Positions 24,464-30,496 of a stretch of 30,496 nt of DNA are shown in pieces. A model generated the notes under the pieces. That model ran no database searches and was not told where the DNA came from. It was given only the letters and a program-made list of their open reading frames with translations. Position 1 is the first letter of the stretch. Every line of letters begins with the position of its first letter. Position numbers and translations under genes: made by a program. The DNA comes from an uncultured Lachnospiraceae bacterium. Its GTDB lineage: Bacteria > Bacillota > Clostridia > Lachnospirales > Lachnospiraceae. The stretch is from positions 1-30,496 of the forward strand of contig CAJUBR010000033.1 in NCBI GenBank assembly GCA_910584695.1. Reading direction: 5' to 3'.

Positions 24464-26629
24464 TTATTTCTTAATCTTTACCTTGGAACCCACACCCTTT
24501 GCCTTTAAGACTTTCTTATAGTCTGCGAGTTTTTTCTTTGGCACCTTGATGGTTGCCTTTGAATGAATCCCCTTAAAAGCCTTGCTTCCTACCGTCTTAC
24601 TTGTCAGCTTAGTTGTTTTAATGGTAATGGTCTTTAATTTCTTACAACCATAAAATGCCTGTTTCCCAATCTTTTTGACCTTTGCCGGAATCGTAATCTT
24701 TGTAAGAGCCGTACACTTATAAAATGCTTTAGCACCGATTGTTGTTACATTGCTTCCAACACTGATTGTCTTTAACTTAGTACAGCCATAAAATACGTTG
24801 GTTTCTATCGTTGTCACATTTCTTCCAATAGTTACTTTAGTAATCTTTTTATTATTTTTAAATGCATCCGCTGCAATACGAACAACCTTATAGGTGATAT
24901 TGTCAATGGTCACTGTACTAGGTATTATTATTGACGTGGCATTTTTATTAGTAGCCGCAACATATTCTACTGTTGGAGTTTTCGTATTATTAGAAAGCAC
25001 CTTTACTTTGCAATTGGAAGCATCATCCGTCACAGTTGTTCCTTCCTTATTACTTTTTACTGTAACCTCACATTCCTGAGTTAAGCCATTAGCTGTTGTA
25101 ACTATAATTTTTGTACTCCCCTTCGACTTCGCTTTTAATAATCCATTCTCATCTACACTTACAATGTTAGCATCTTGAGATTCCCAAGTAACTGACTTAT
25201 CCGATGCATTTACAGGTAATATATCAGCTACCATCTGATATGTTTTCGAACGGTATATACTTACTGTTTTGGGTATAGTTACACTGGATACTGGAATTTC
25301 CTTTACCTCTATATCAAATGATGTTTTCAAACCGTAATAAGTCACTGTGACGGTCTGTGTTCCAATTTTATTCATATCGTAGCCACTTATCATTTCTGCC
25401 GAAACCGGAATAGTAGTTGTAATATCATCCTCATAACCTATTTCTATTGAAGAACCGGATAAATCCAATTTATCCCCTTGATTATATATAATTTTAGCAG
25501 GTTGCGTCTTTAATTTAACAGAAGACACCTTTATTAAACGGTTATTTTTCAACTGCGGATAAGGATAACTACAATACGGGTCTATCTCCCATGTGTTTGT
25601 AAAATTAAAGCCCGTAAAACATTGTTTTGTCTTCATCTGTACTTCTGTCAAACTCCTAAACTCTGTACTATCTTCCTGATTTCCTATTCCCTGCTGAGAA
25701 CTTCCTTTTAAATAATAACTTTTTATACATCCGCCAAAATCAGTATTTTCCCGCATTGAATAAAACCCACATAAGGCACCTATTGTCGGCGTACCGCCAT
25801 TCTTTGTCACACACCATTCATTTCCTGTTATTGTTCCTACGTTATAAACATTTTCCATTCCGATGCAGCCAAGATAATGCATGTGTTCATTTACCTTCCA
25901 ATTTCCATACCAGGCATCAGCATATCCAATTATACCTCCAGCCCATCTGCCTGCCATTGCCTCAGAACAATCTATATTACATGTATTGTAGGAATTTTCA
26001 ATTAATATGTTTGTACTCTCTACACCGTAATAAGATGATACATAAGCCTTTCCAATCAACCCACCTACTCCACAAATATTACTAACACCTCGAACCTTCA
26101 TAGTTCCAGCCACATAACAATTTTGTATAGTGGTTCCAGCTAATGCCTCTCCCACAATTCCACCAATATAATAGCCTTTATTTGTTTTATTTGAATTACA
26201 AGTTATATCAATATTGCAATCTTTTATTCCCAGATTACATATTTTTGCTTGCTCTGTTTCAGCAAACAGACCAAGCCTTTTACCTTCTTCAACTTCCCCA
26301 AATATATGCATGCCAATAATCCTATACCCATTTCCATCAAATACTCCGGAAAATGTTTCAATTGCTTCCCATCCATTGCCCTGCTCCCAATCTCCACCTT
26401 CCTTGGTATCTTCTGTCATGTCAATATCATTCATCAAGATATACTTACCACTTGGATTATTACGGATTGCATACAACTCTGCAATATTAGAAATTGCCGT
26501 ATAACCTTCCGGAATCTGCTGTACTGCTTCTTCAGCATTCCCAGCAGCTTGTACCTTGTTCATTCCTTGTATACCTGATAATATCATTAAAGAGATTACC
26601 AAAATAAATAATTTTTTTCTTGTTTTCAT
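24464..26629 (-). CDS. secreted surface protein with Ig-like and BspA-type leucine-rich repeats
   Basis: A 721-aa secreted protein. Residues 1-28 form a signal peptide. About 45-350 carry GLUG-like repeats (YYIGGIVGEALAGTTIQNCY, GVGGLIGKAY, AGGIIGYADAW). About 370-445 resemble a group 3 bacterial Ig-like domain, and about 450-528 a Big_2 domain (VTWESQDANIVSVDENG). About 590-700 are tandem LRR_5 repeats of about 23 residues (KKITKVTIGRNVTTI, CTKLKTISVGSNVTTI, CTALTKITIPAKVKKI). There is no LPXTG anchor or choline repeats. The C-terminus is very lysine-rich, so retention may be charge-based. Such proteins usually mediate adhesion or host and surface contact. The start follows GAGGAGG. Confidence 0.88.
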   Translation of the reverse strand: MKTRKKLFILVISLMILSGIQGMNKVQAAGNAEEAVQQIPEGYTAISNIAELYAIRNNPSGKYILMNDIDMTEDTKEGGDWEQGNGWEAIETFSGVFDGNGYRIIGMHIFGEVEEGKRLGLFAETEQAKICNLGIKDCNIDITCNSNKTNKGYYIGGIVGEALAGTTIQNCYVAGTMKVRGVSNICGVGGLIGKAYVSSYYGVESTNILIENSYNTCNIDCSEAMAGRWAGGIIGYADAWYGNWKVNEHMHYLGCIGMENVYNVGTITGNEWCVTKNGGTPTIGALCGFYSMRENTDFGGCIKSYYLKGSSQQGIGNQEDSTEFRSLTEVQMKTKQCFTGFNFTNTWEIDPYCSYPYPQLKNNRLIKVSSVKLKTQPAKIIYNQGDKLDLSGSSIEIGYEDDITTTIPVSAEMISGYDMNKIGTQTVTVTYYGLKTSFDIEVKEIPVSSVTIPKTVSIYRSKTYQMVADILPVNASDKSVTWESQDANIVSVDENGLLKAKSKGSTKIIVTTANGLTQECEVTVKSNKEGTTVTDDASNCKVKVLSNNTKTPTVEYVAATNKNATSIIIPSTVTIDNITYKVVRIAADAFKNNKKITKVTIGRNVTTIETNVFYGCTKLKTISVGSNVTTIGAKAFYKCTALTKITIPAKVKKIGKQAFYGCKKLKTITIKTTKLTSKTVGSKAFKGIHSKATIKVPKKKLADYKKVLKAKGVGSKVKIKK

Positions 26630-26765
26630 GTGTAAATCCTCCTCATTAATTCTTTACAAATCAACCTATCATCAACTACTCCTATATCTGTTTGACTTCT
26701 TGTTTACCTTGATTTTCTAAATATACCCTTCTCCATAATCATTTCTTTTCTCTTAAATTTCTAAT

Positions 26766-27041
26766 TTAACTATTTTTCAACTTATCACAACTAGCAAACT
26801 GTCGAATTCGCCGTTCGCTATATCCATAAATCTTTGCTAATTCTTTGGCGTTATGACCTGTATATTGGCTCCTTACAATTTCTTTCACTTTATTACTGTC
26901 ATAAAACCGCTGTGGAAAACACACCTGCTGACCATGCAATTCCCGAAATAGTCTATATGCGGAATCTACATCTAATATCTCTGCAATATCTTTGTATATT
27001 CCCATAAGGTCATCTTTTTTTGCAACCACCTCCATATTCAT
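26766..27041 (-). CDS. Mor-family transcription regulator-like protein
   Basis: A 91-aa protein resembling the C-terminal half of phage Mu Mor/C activators. It has DLMGIYKDIAEILDVDSAYR, the conserved HGQQVCFPQRFYD, then YTGHNAKELAKIYGYSERRI, a helix-turn-helix. Such small Mor-type proteins are frequent on clostridial integrative elements and probably regulate element genes. Two start codons are possible: ATG 27041, three bases after GGAGG, or ATG 27035 at better spacing. The 27042-27399 gap upstream contains a terminator-like hairpin and a 32-codon lysine-rich frame that I do not accept as a gene. Confidence 0.75.
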   Translation of the reverse strand: MNMEVVAKKDDLMGIYKDIAEILDVDSAYRLFRELHGQQVCFPQRFYDSNKVKEIVRSQYTGHNAKELAKIYGYSERRIRQFASCDKLKNS

Positions 27042-27295
27042 ACACCTCCGTAAAACAACATTTTCTTATTATATCTCTGACAAATTATTTTTCCTCTCAC
27101 CTCTTTTCATTGGCAAAACCTGCTATCTAAAAATATAGCATTTTTTCTTTGCAATTTCTTTGGTGGTTTTCTTTGAAATTTTCACTACGGATTTCCTTAT
27201 TTTACCAATACTCCTGTTCATATAAATATCCTTACTACATGGATTCCCACCTTCCTCTTCTCCGTTCGTTGCATACATTTTAAATAAGAAAAACA

Positions 27296-27330
27296 GGAGA
27301 TGAGAAATTAATCTCATCCCCTGAATATCA
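27296..27330 (-). terminator. GGAGATG hairpin, copy 2, probable terminator of the mobilisation-like genes
   Basis: GATGAGA (27299-27305) pairs with TCTCATC (27312-27318), extended by GG/CC. In the minus direction it is followed by TGTTTTTCTTATTT, a fair intrinsic terminator after the gene ending at 27400. The sequence and the CTGAATAT flank match copy 1 at 23296. Confidence 0.55.
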
Positions 27331-27399
27331 TTGTATTCCTGAATATCTTATACAAATAAAAAGACTGACTATAACAAATCAGCATTATTATTTTGTATT

Positions 27400-27711
27400 C
27401 TATATTTTAAAAACATACCATGTCCCGGTCAATTCTAATAATTTATCCGAAAACCTTTTTAAATCCTTTTCTAACTTCCGTTTTTTCCTATTTGGAAAAT
27501 CCTTTATCCATATACCAATCTCTTTTTCCTCTCTTAATATCGTCCATTCGCCATTATATATATTATCACTATTAAAAACCTGCATAGCATCCTGTAAAAT
27601 ATTGAATATCTCGTCATACTCCCCATCTATAAAAAATTCAAAAACATAATCACTGCATCTCCATTTTGTAGAGCTCTTTCTCTTTTGGATATTCACGGTT
27701 CTAAATACCAT
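27400..27711 (-). CDS. small protein of unknown function, 103 aa
   Basis: An unrecognised small basic protein with alternating charged and aromatic residues (MVFRTVNIQKRKSSTKWRCS at the start, LTGTWYVFKI at the end). The middle, GEWTILREEKEIGIWIKDFP, suggests a small alpha/beta fold. There is no signal peptide. The ATG at 27711 follows AGGAGG at nine bases. The frame extends to 27753 but overlaps the previous gene there. It lies 28 bases past the relaxase-like gene and is likely in the same operon. Confidence 0.6.
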   Translation of the reverse strand: MVFRTVNIQKRKSSTKWRCSDYVFEFFIDGEYDEIFNILQDAMQVFNSDNIYNGEWTILREEKEIGIWIKDFPNRKKRKLEKDLKRFSDKLLELTGTWYVFKI

Positions 27712-27739
27712 ATATTTTTTCCTCCTGTAAATCGAATTT

Positions 27740-28255
27740 TTAATCATCTGCAACTACCTGCATTTTCAAACCCGGAATATAGGTGTTCAAATAATGAGCT
27801 ATAGTCCATGCATTAATATTATGCATATATGCGGACTCTCCGTATATGTTTGTCATTCCCACCAACATATGTATATGATGGTATCCATCCGGAGTAACGT
27901 GATATGCTACCAAACCAGGAAATCCTTTATCTTGCAGCAATTGTAACAAGGTATTAGGAAGGATATTTGCATAATAAGGGACTTTTGCTTCATACTCATA
28001 ACCGATTCCAATAATAAAGTGGTTGAATCTTTTTCCGCAATTTTTATTATATACATCCAAAAATGTATTCCAAAAGTCTGCGATATATTTTATTTCTTCT
28101 TCTCTATCCGTAGTGGAATAATTCGTACAGTCATTCCTAAATGATAAATACATAATATTGTAATATCTTAAATCGTGATTTAAGCAATAATTCATTACAT
28201 CATATATGGCATTCCTGTCTCTATATTCTCCCTTTTTCATCTTAATATTTGGCAT
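27740..28255 (-). CDS. compact HUH relaxase-like mobilisation protein
   Basis: A 171-aa protein that looks like the minimal catalytic core of a HUH endonuclease. The C-terminal part has LVAYHVTPDGYHHIHMLVGM, in which a His-x-His pair follows a strand and turn as in relaxases. The N-terminal about 60 residues contain several tyrosines (YDVMNYCLNHDLRYYNIMYL) that could include the nicking residue. The order His pair after Tyr is as in MOB relaxases. It is much shorter than typical relaxases and lacks a primase or helicase tail. Its gene overlaps the upstream ribbon-helix-helix candidate by 19 bases and the start follows GGAGG/AGGAA. Replication initiators of the same fold are an alternative. 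Confidence 0.5.
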   Translation of the reverse strand: MPNIKMKKGEYRDRNAIYDVMNYCLNHDLRYYNIMYLSFRNDCTNYSTTDREEEIKYIADFWNTFLDVYNKNCGKRFNHFIIGIGYEYEAKVPYYANILPNTLLQLLQDKGFPGLVAYHVTPDGYHHIHMLVGMTNIYGESAYMHNINAWTIAHYLNTYIPGLKMQVVADD

Positions 28256-28533
28256 ACTGTTCCTGCCTCCGCTAGTATATTTTTTCTTACCTCATCATCT
28301 TCAATACAATTAGCATTTGTTACAATATTGCACATATGAGTCATACAGTCCTTTTTTACATCAGTACTAAAGTCATTCCCCATAATATCCCTGCCATACA
28401 TATAATCAATCATTTTTTCTACCAATTTGGTTTTAGAAATATTATAATATTGAATTAATGTATTAAACTTACTTATGGTATCATCATTAACCCTAATATC
28501 TATCTTATTTATCTTATTATTAATTTTCTTCAC
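28237..28533 (-). CDS. ribbon-helix-helix-like accessory protein
   Basis: A protein of about 98 aa whose N-terminal part (KINKIDIRVNDDTISKFNTL, then YYNISKTKLVEKMIDYMYGR) has the strand-helix-helix pattern of ribbon-helix-helix DNA-binding proteins, such as MobC-like or Arc-type accessory factors. The C-terminal half is unrecognised. No ATG is available near the start. GTG at 28533 or TTG at 28539 are the candidates, with AGGAA upstream. It is encoded directly before the relaxase-like gene, consistent with an oriT- or operator-binding role. Confidence 0.55.
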   Translation of the reverse strand: MKKINNKINKIDIRVNDDTISKFNTLIQYYNISKTKLVEKMIDYMYGRDIMGNDFSTDVKKDCMTHMCNIVTNANCIEDDEVRKNILAEAGTVCQILR

Positions 28534-28640
28534 CTCCAATCTATTCCTTTATTTAGACTTTTCCGCCAGATATACAAAAAAGTGCATGCATTTTTCAATA
28601 CACACACATTCCCATATATCTTATTATATTGTTATTTGTT

Positions 28641-28686
28641 TTATAAAATAATATTGCATTATTATTCACCGTACTCGATTTTATAA
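28641..28686. promoter_or_regulatory. nested inverted repeat between divergent mobilisation and excisionase genes
   Basis: TTATAAAAT (28641-28649) is repeated inverted at 28678-28686, and AATAAT/ATTATT (28647-28652, 28661-28666) lies inside. It sits in the 180-base gap between the divergent ribbon-helix-helix and excisionase genes, where an operator or transfer origin would be expected. Confidence 0.35.
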
Positions 28687-28729
28687 GAATTTTATCCAAA
28701 CACGTATATAAAGAAAGTGGGTGATAGTA

Positions 28730-28915
28730 ATGTTTGAAAAAATGGATGAAAATTATATCCTAACCATTGATGAGGCTTGTGAACAATTGAGAATCGGCAA
28801 AAGCGGTCTGTATCAGCTTTTACGGTCTAACCAGCTTAAAGCTTTTAAGATTGGTCGTAACTGGAAGATACCGCAATCCAGTATCATAGAATATATTAAA
28901 AGGCAAACCCCTTGA
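28730..28915 (+). CDS. excisionase-type helix-turn-helix protein
   Basis: A 61-aa MerR-like winged-helix protein of the excisionase family. YILTIDEACEQLRIGKSGLY is the first helix pair and QLKAFKIGRNWKIPQSSIIE the wing and following helix. It ends YIKRQTP. Such proteins bend DNA at attachment sites or act as small regulators. The ATG at 28730 follows GTGGGTGAT. A GTG at 28721 is a weaker alternative. It is convergent with the integrase gene and shares its terminator. Confidence 0.8.
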   Translation: MFEKMDENYILTIDEACEQLRIGKSGLYQLLRSNQLKAFKIGRNWKIPQSSIIEYIKRQTP

Positions 28916-28922
28916 TTCTAAC

Positions 28923-28958
28923 AATGCCCATAAGCGTAATCGCCCATGGGCATTATTT
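28923..28958. terminator. bidirectional terminator between excisionase and integrase
   Basis: AATGCCCAT (28923-28931) pairs with ATGGGCATT (28946-28954), and a T-rich tail follows on the plus strand. It lies between the convergent excisionase and integrase stop codons. Confidence 0.7.
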
Positions 28959-30124
28959 TATTTATCGCTGTCCTCCATGAACATTTTTGCCATTTTATCA
29001 ATAGAACTTCTCTTTTGCCCCATTTTAAGGTGCGTATAAATATCGAGCGTTGTAGATATGGAAGAATGCCCTAACAGTTCTTGGATTACCTTTGAATCTG
29101 TTTCCGATTCCATTAACAAACTGGCGTATGTATGTCGCAAATCATGGAAACGCACATGGGGTATTTCACATTTATCAAGAATTGCATAAAATCCACGTAA
29201 AACTTCCCGTTCTGACATAAATTCACCAAGATAATTTGCAAACACCAAATCCAATTCACCATTATAAAAATCAATAGCTTCTCTCTTGTATTCTTCCTGT
29301 CTTTCCCTGTGATACTCTAAAATATCTCTCAACTGCGGTGTAACCAGAATTATTCTTTTGCTGGTAGCAGTTTTGGGTTCCAATAACACCACCTTTGTTC
29401 GATACCTGCCTTTTTCATCAACACCATCTGCAACTCTGCAAAGGCTTTTCTCTACCTTGATATAGCCATTGTCTAAGTCAACATTTTGCCACTGTAATCC
29501 CAAAATTTCCCCTTTCCGCATTCCTGTAAATATCGCTGTCATTATCAATGGATACAACGGCTCCTCCACTGCTTCATTTAACAATTTAAGAACATCTGAT
29601 TGGGAAAGGGTTTTGCCTTCGTATTTCTCTTTTTTCGGGAGAACAATACCCTCCTGTGGACTGTTTCGAATATATTTTAATCGCACTGCCTGAGTTAAAG
29701 CCTCTCGTATTATCACGCCTAAATGTCTAACTGTCTTAGCAGACAACCCTTCTTTTAACTTTCTGTTATAATAGCACTGCAAATCGTTGGTTTGAATTTC
29801 CTGCAACTCTTTTTTCCCAATATCCGAATCTTTTATGTGCTTTCTATAAAATGTCATATAAGTATTTAAGGTTGTCGCTTTAATTTCATTCACCTTATAA
29901 TCTTTCAGATACTGAAAAACCCATGACTGTAATGTCAAACCTCCTGTATCTGTAAGCTGCCCTTTTTCTTTCTCCTCTTCCATAAGTGCCTTAAGTTTGT
30001 ACTTGACTTCTTTCTGGCTCTTTCCATATAAGAACTTCCTTTTAATTCCTGCATAATATGCAGCACACCATCTTCCATCTGCACGTTTATAAATTGTCCC
30101 TTCACCGTTCATTCTCTTTGACAT
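28958..30124 (-). CDS. tyrosine site-specific integrase
   Basis: A 388-aa phage/ICE-type tyrosine recombinase. It has an N-terminal arm-binding AP2-like domain (GEGTIYKRADGRWCAAYYAG), a SAM-like core-binding domain (about 62-165), and a catalytic domain with R203 (TGMRKGEILGLQW), K251, H327-x-x-R330 (FHDLRHTYASLL), H353 (LLGHSS) and nucleophile Y363 (TLDIYTHL). All catalytic residues are present. The ATG at 30124 follows TGGAGG. A TTG at 30139 is less likely. It is probably the integrase that placed the island into tRNA-Leu, since it reads away from the predicted position of the intact tRNA. A hairpin with a T run lies just upstream. Confidence 0.95.
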   Translation of the reverse strand: MSKRMNGEGTIYKRADGRWCAAYYAGIKRKFLYGKSQKEVKYKLKALMEEEKEKGQLTDTGGLTLQSWVFQYLKDYKVNEIKATTLNTYMTFYRKHIKDSDIGKKELQEIQTNDLQCYYNRKLKEGLSAKTVRHLGVIIREALTQAVRLKYIRNSPQEGIVLPKKEKYEGKTLSQSDVLKLLNEAVEEPLYPLIMTAIFTGMRKGEILGLQWQNVDLDNGYIKVEKSLCRVADGVDEKGRYRTKVVLLEPKTATSKRIILVTPQLRDILEYHRERQEEYKREAIDFYNGELDLVFANYLGEFMSEREVLRGFYAILDKCEIPHVRFHDLRHTYASLLMESETDSKVIQELLGHSSISTTLDIYTHLKMGQKRSSIDKMAKMFMEDSDK

Positions 30125-30141
30125 AGTATTTTCCTCCAATC

Positions 30142-30164
30142 AAAAAAGGCAGTCATTGACTGCC
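30142..30164 (-). terminator. intrinsic terminator/attenuator before the integrase
   Basis: GGCAGTCA...TGACTGCC (30148-30164) is followed on the minus strand by six T. It lies between the small excisionase-like gene and the integrase ribosome site and would limit read-through into the integrase. Confidence 0.7.
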
Positions 30165-30179
30165 CACATACACTTTTTG

Positions 30180-30344
30180 CTACAATTGCTCAAACCACGC
30201 ATCAAACTTGGGTTTAGGTATGATGATTCGCCTTCCCAATCGCACTACCGGAATCTTTTCTTCCTTAATCATCTGGTATGTGTAGCTCTTACTGATTCCC
30301 AAAATTTCTGCAACTTCTGTTATTTTATAAATTCTCTGTTCCAT
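30180..30344 (-). CDS. excisionase-like helix-turn-helix protein, 54 aa
   Basis: A short gene with the classic excisionase layout: MEQRIYKITEVAEILGISKS, then YTYQMIKEEKIPVVRLGRRI, then IIPKPKFDAWFEQL. The first part is the helix-turn-helix and the RLGRRIIIP segment the wing. The ATG at 30344 follows GGAGG at eight bases. It directly precedes the integrase gene in the same direction and is separated from it by an intrinsic terminator. It is a likely recombination directionality factor for the integrase. Confidence 0.85.
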   Translation of the reverse strand: MEQRIYKITEVAEILGISKSYTYQMIKEEKIPVVRLGRRIIIPKPKFDAWFEQL

Positions 30345-30427
30345 AATAATTCCTCCATTTCTTTTTTATTTTTCTGTTATTGTTATTATATTTTTTAATT
30401 TACAGAATCTAAATGTTGTCTCTCCTA

Positions 30428-30456
30428 ATTATAATATATAATTAGGCATTTGTTAA
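30428..30456 (-). promoter_or_regulatory. promoter of the excisionase-integrase transcript
   Basis: On the minus strand TTAACA (30456-30451) and TATAAT (30433-30428) are separated by 17 bases. The region is framed by a GGCATTT/AAATGCC stem (30445-30461), which overlaps the -35 box and may be an operator. Confidence 0.6.
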
Positions 30457-30496
30457 ATGCCAAAAACCATTGATTTTACTAGGTTTTCTCATTGCT

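Noticed and set aside
27123..27317. Minus-strand frame of 64 codons, with an inner lysine-rich 32-codon version
   Set aside because: No ribosome site at the first start and only a weak AAGGAT before the inner ATG; it overlaps a terminator hairpin and has low-complexity composition.
1..30496. CRISPR array
   Set aside because: No regularly spaced direct repeats of suitable length were seen, and no cas genes are present.

Overview
The window looks like a low-GC Gram-positive anaerobe of the Clostridia, most likely Lachnospiraceae. The evidence is the dgt-dnaG-rpoD-trmK-nif3 gene order, a type A RNase P RNA, strong AGGAGG-type ribosome sites, a TGS-like nucleoside kinase, and accessory families common in gut Lachnospiraceae (DUF5688, DUF932, BspA-type leucine-rich repeats). 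No species is claimed.

Positions 1-9.2 kb are core chromosome. A hypothetical gene on the plus strand converges on rnpB. Next, on the minus strand, come a nucleoside kinase and the macromolecular-synthesis operon: dGTPase-like HD hydrolase, DNA primase, primary sigma factor, TrmK tRNA methyltransferase and Nif3-like protein. Several gaps in this part hold strongly structured, repeat-like DNA (1-160, 3202-3323, 8050-8166, 9205-9294). Positions 9.4-12.5 kb are a transition zone with a secreted L,D-transpeptidase-like protein, an Rpn-type nuclease gene and a gene that looks broken by two frameshifts.

From about 12.84 kb to the right edge the window reads as one genomic island. Its left limit is a displaced 3' half of a tRNA-Leu(UAG) gene that still has its own terminator. 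At the right edge are a tyrosine integrase and two small excisionase-like proteins. The intact tRNA-Leu should lie just beyond 30.5 kb. A 10-base word, GTTGATGTCA, occurs four times around the left boundary and may be arm-type recombinase sites from one or more stacked elements.

The island is a mosaic. Its left part is defence-like: a UPF0175/PIN toxin-antitoxin pair, a decayed MNT/HEPN pair, and a very AT-rich two-gene operon. That operon encodes a Ser/Thr-kinase-superfamily-1-helicase fusion (1108 aa) and a 464-aa winged-helix partner. The layout resembles type I Mokosh anti-phage systems (kinase-helicase plus a PLD nuclease), but the partner has no visible HKD motif, so it may be a divergent or new variant. 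The centre is a higher-GC recombination operon (DUF932, a small protein, YqaJ exonuclease, RecT, DUF5688). To its right are a lipoprotein, an Ig/leucine-rich-repeat surface protein, a Mor-like regulator, and a small mobilisation-like set (ribbon-helix-helix candidate, compact HUH-relaxase-like protein, small unknown) beside the excisionase and integrase.

Starts were chosen by eye from ribosome sites. Functions come from recognised motifs, and no database search was run.
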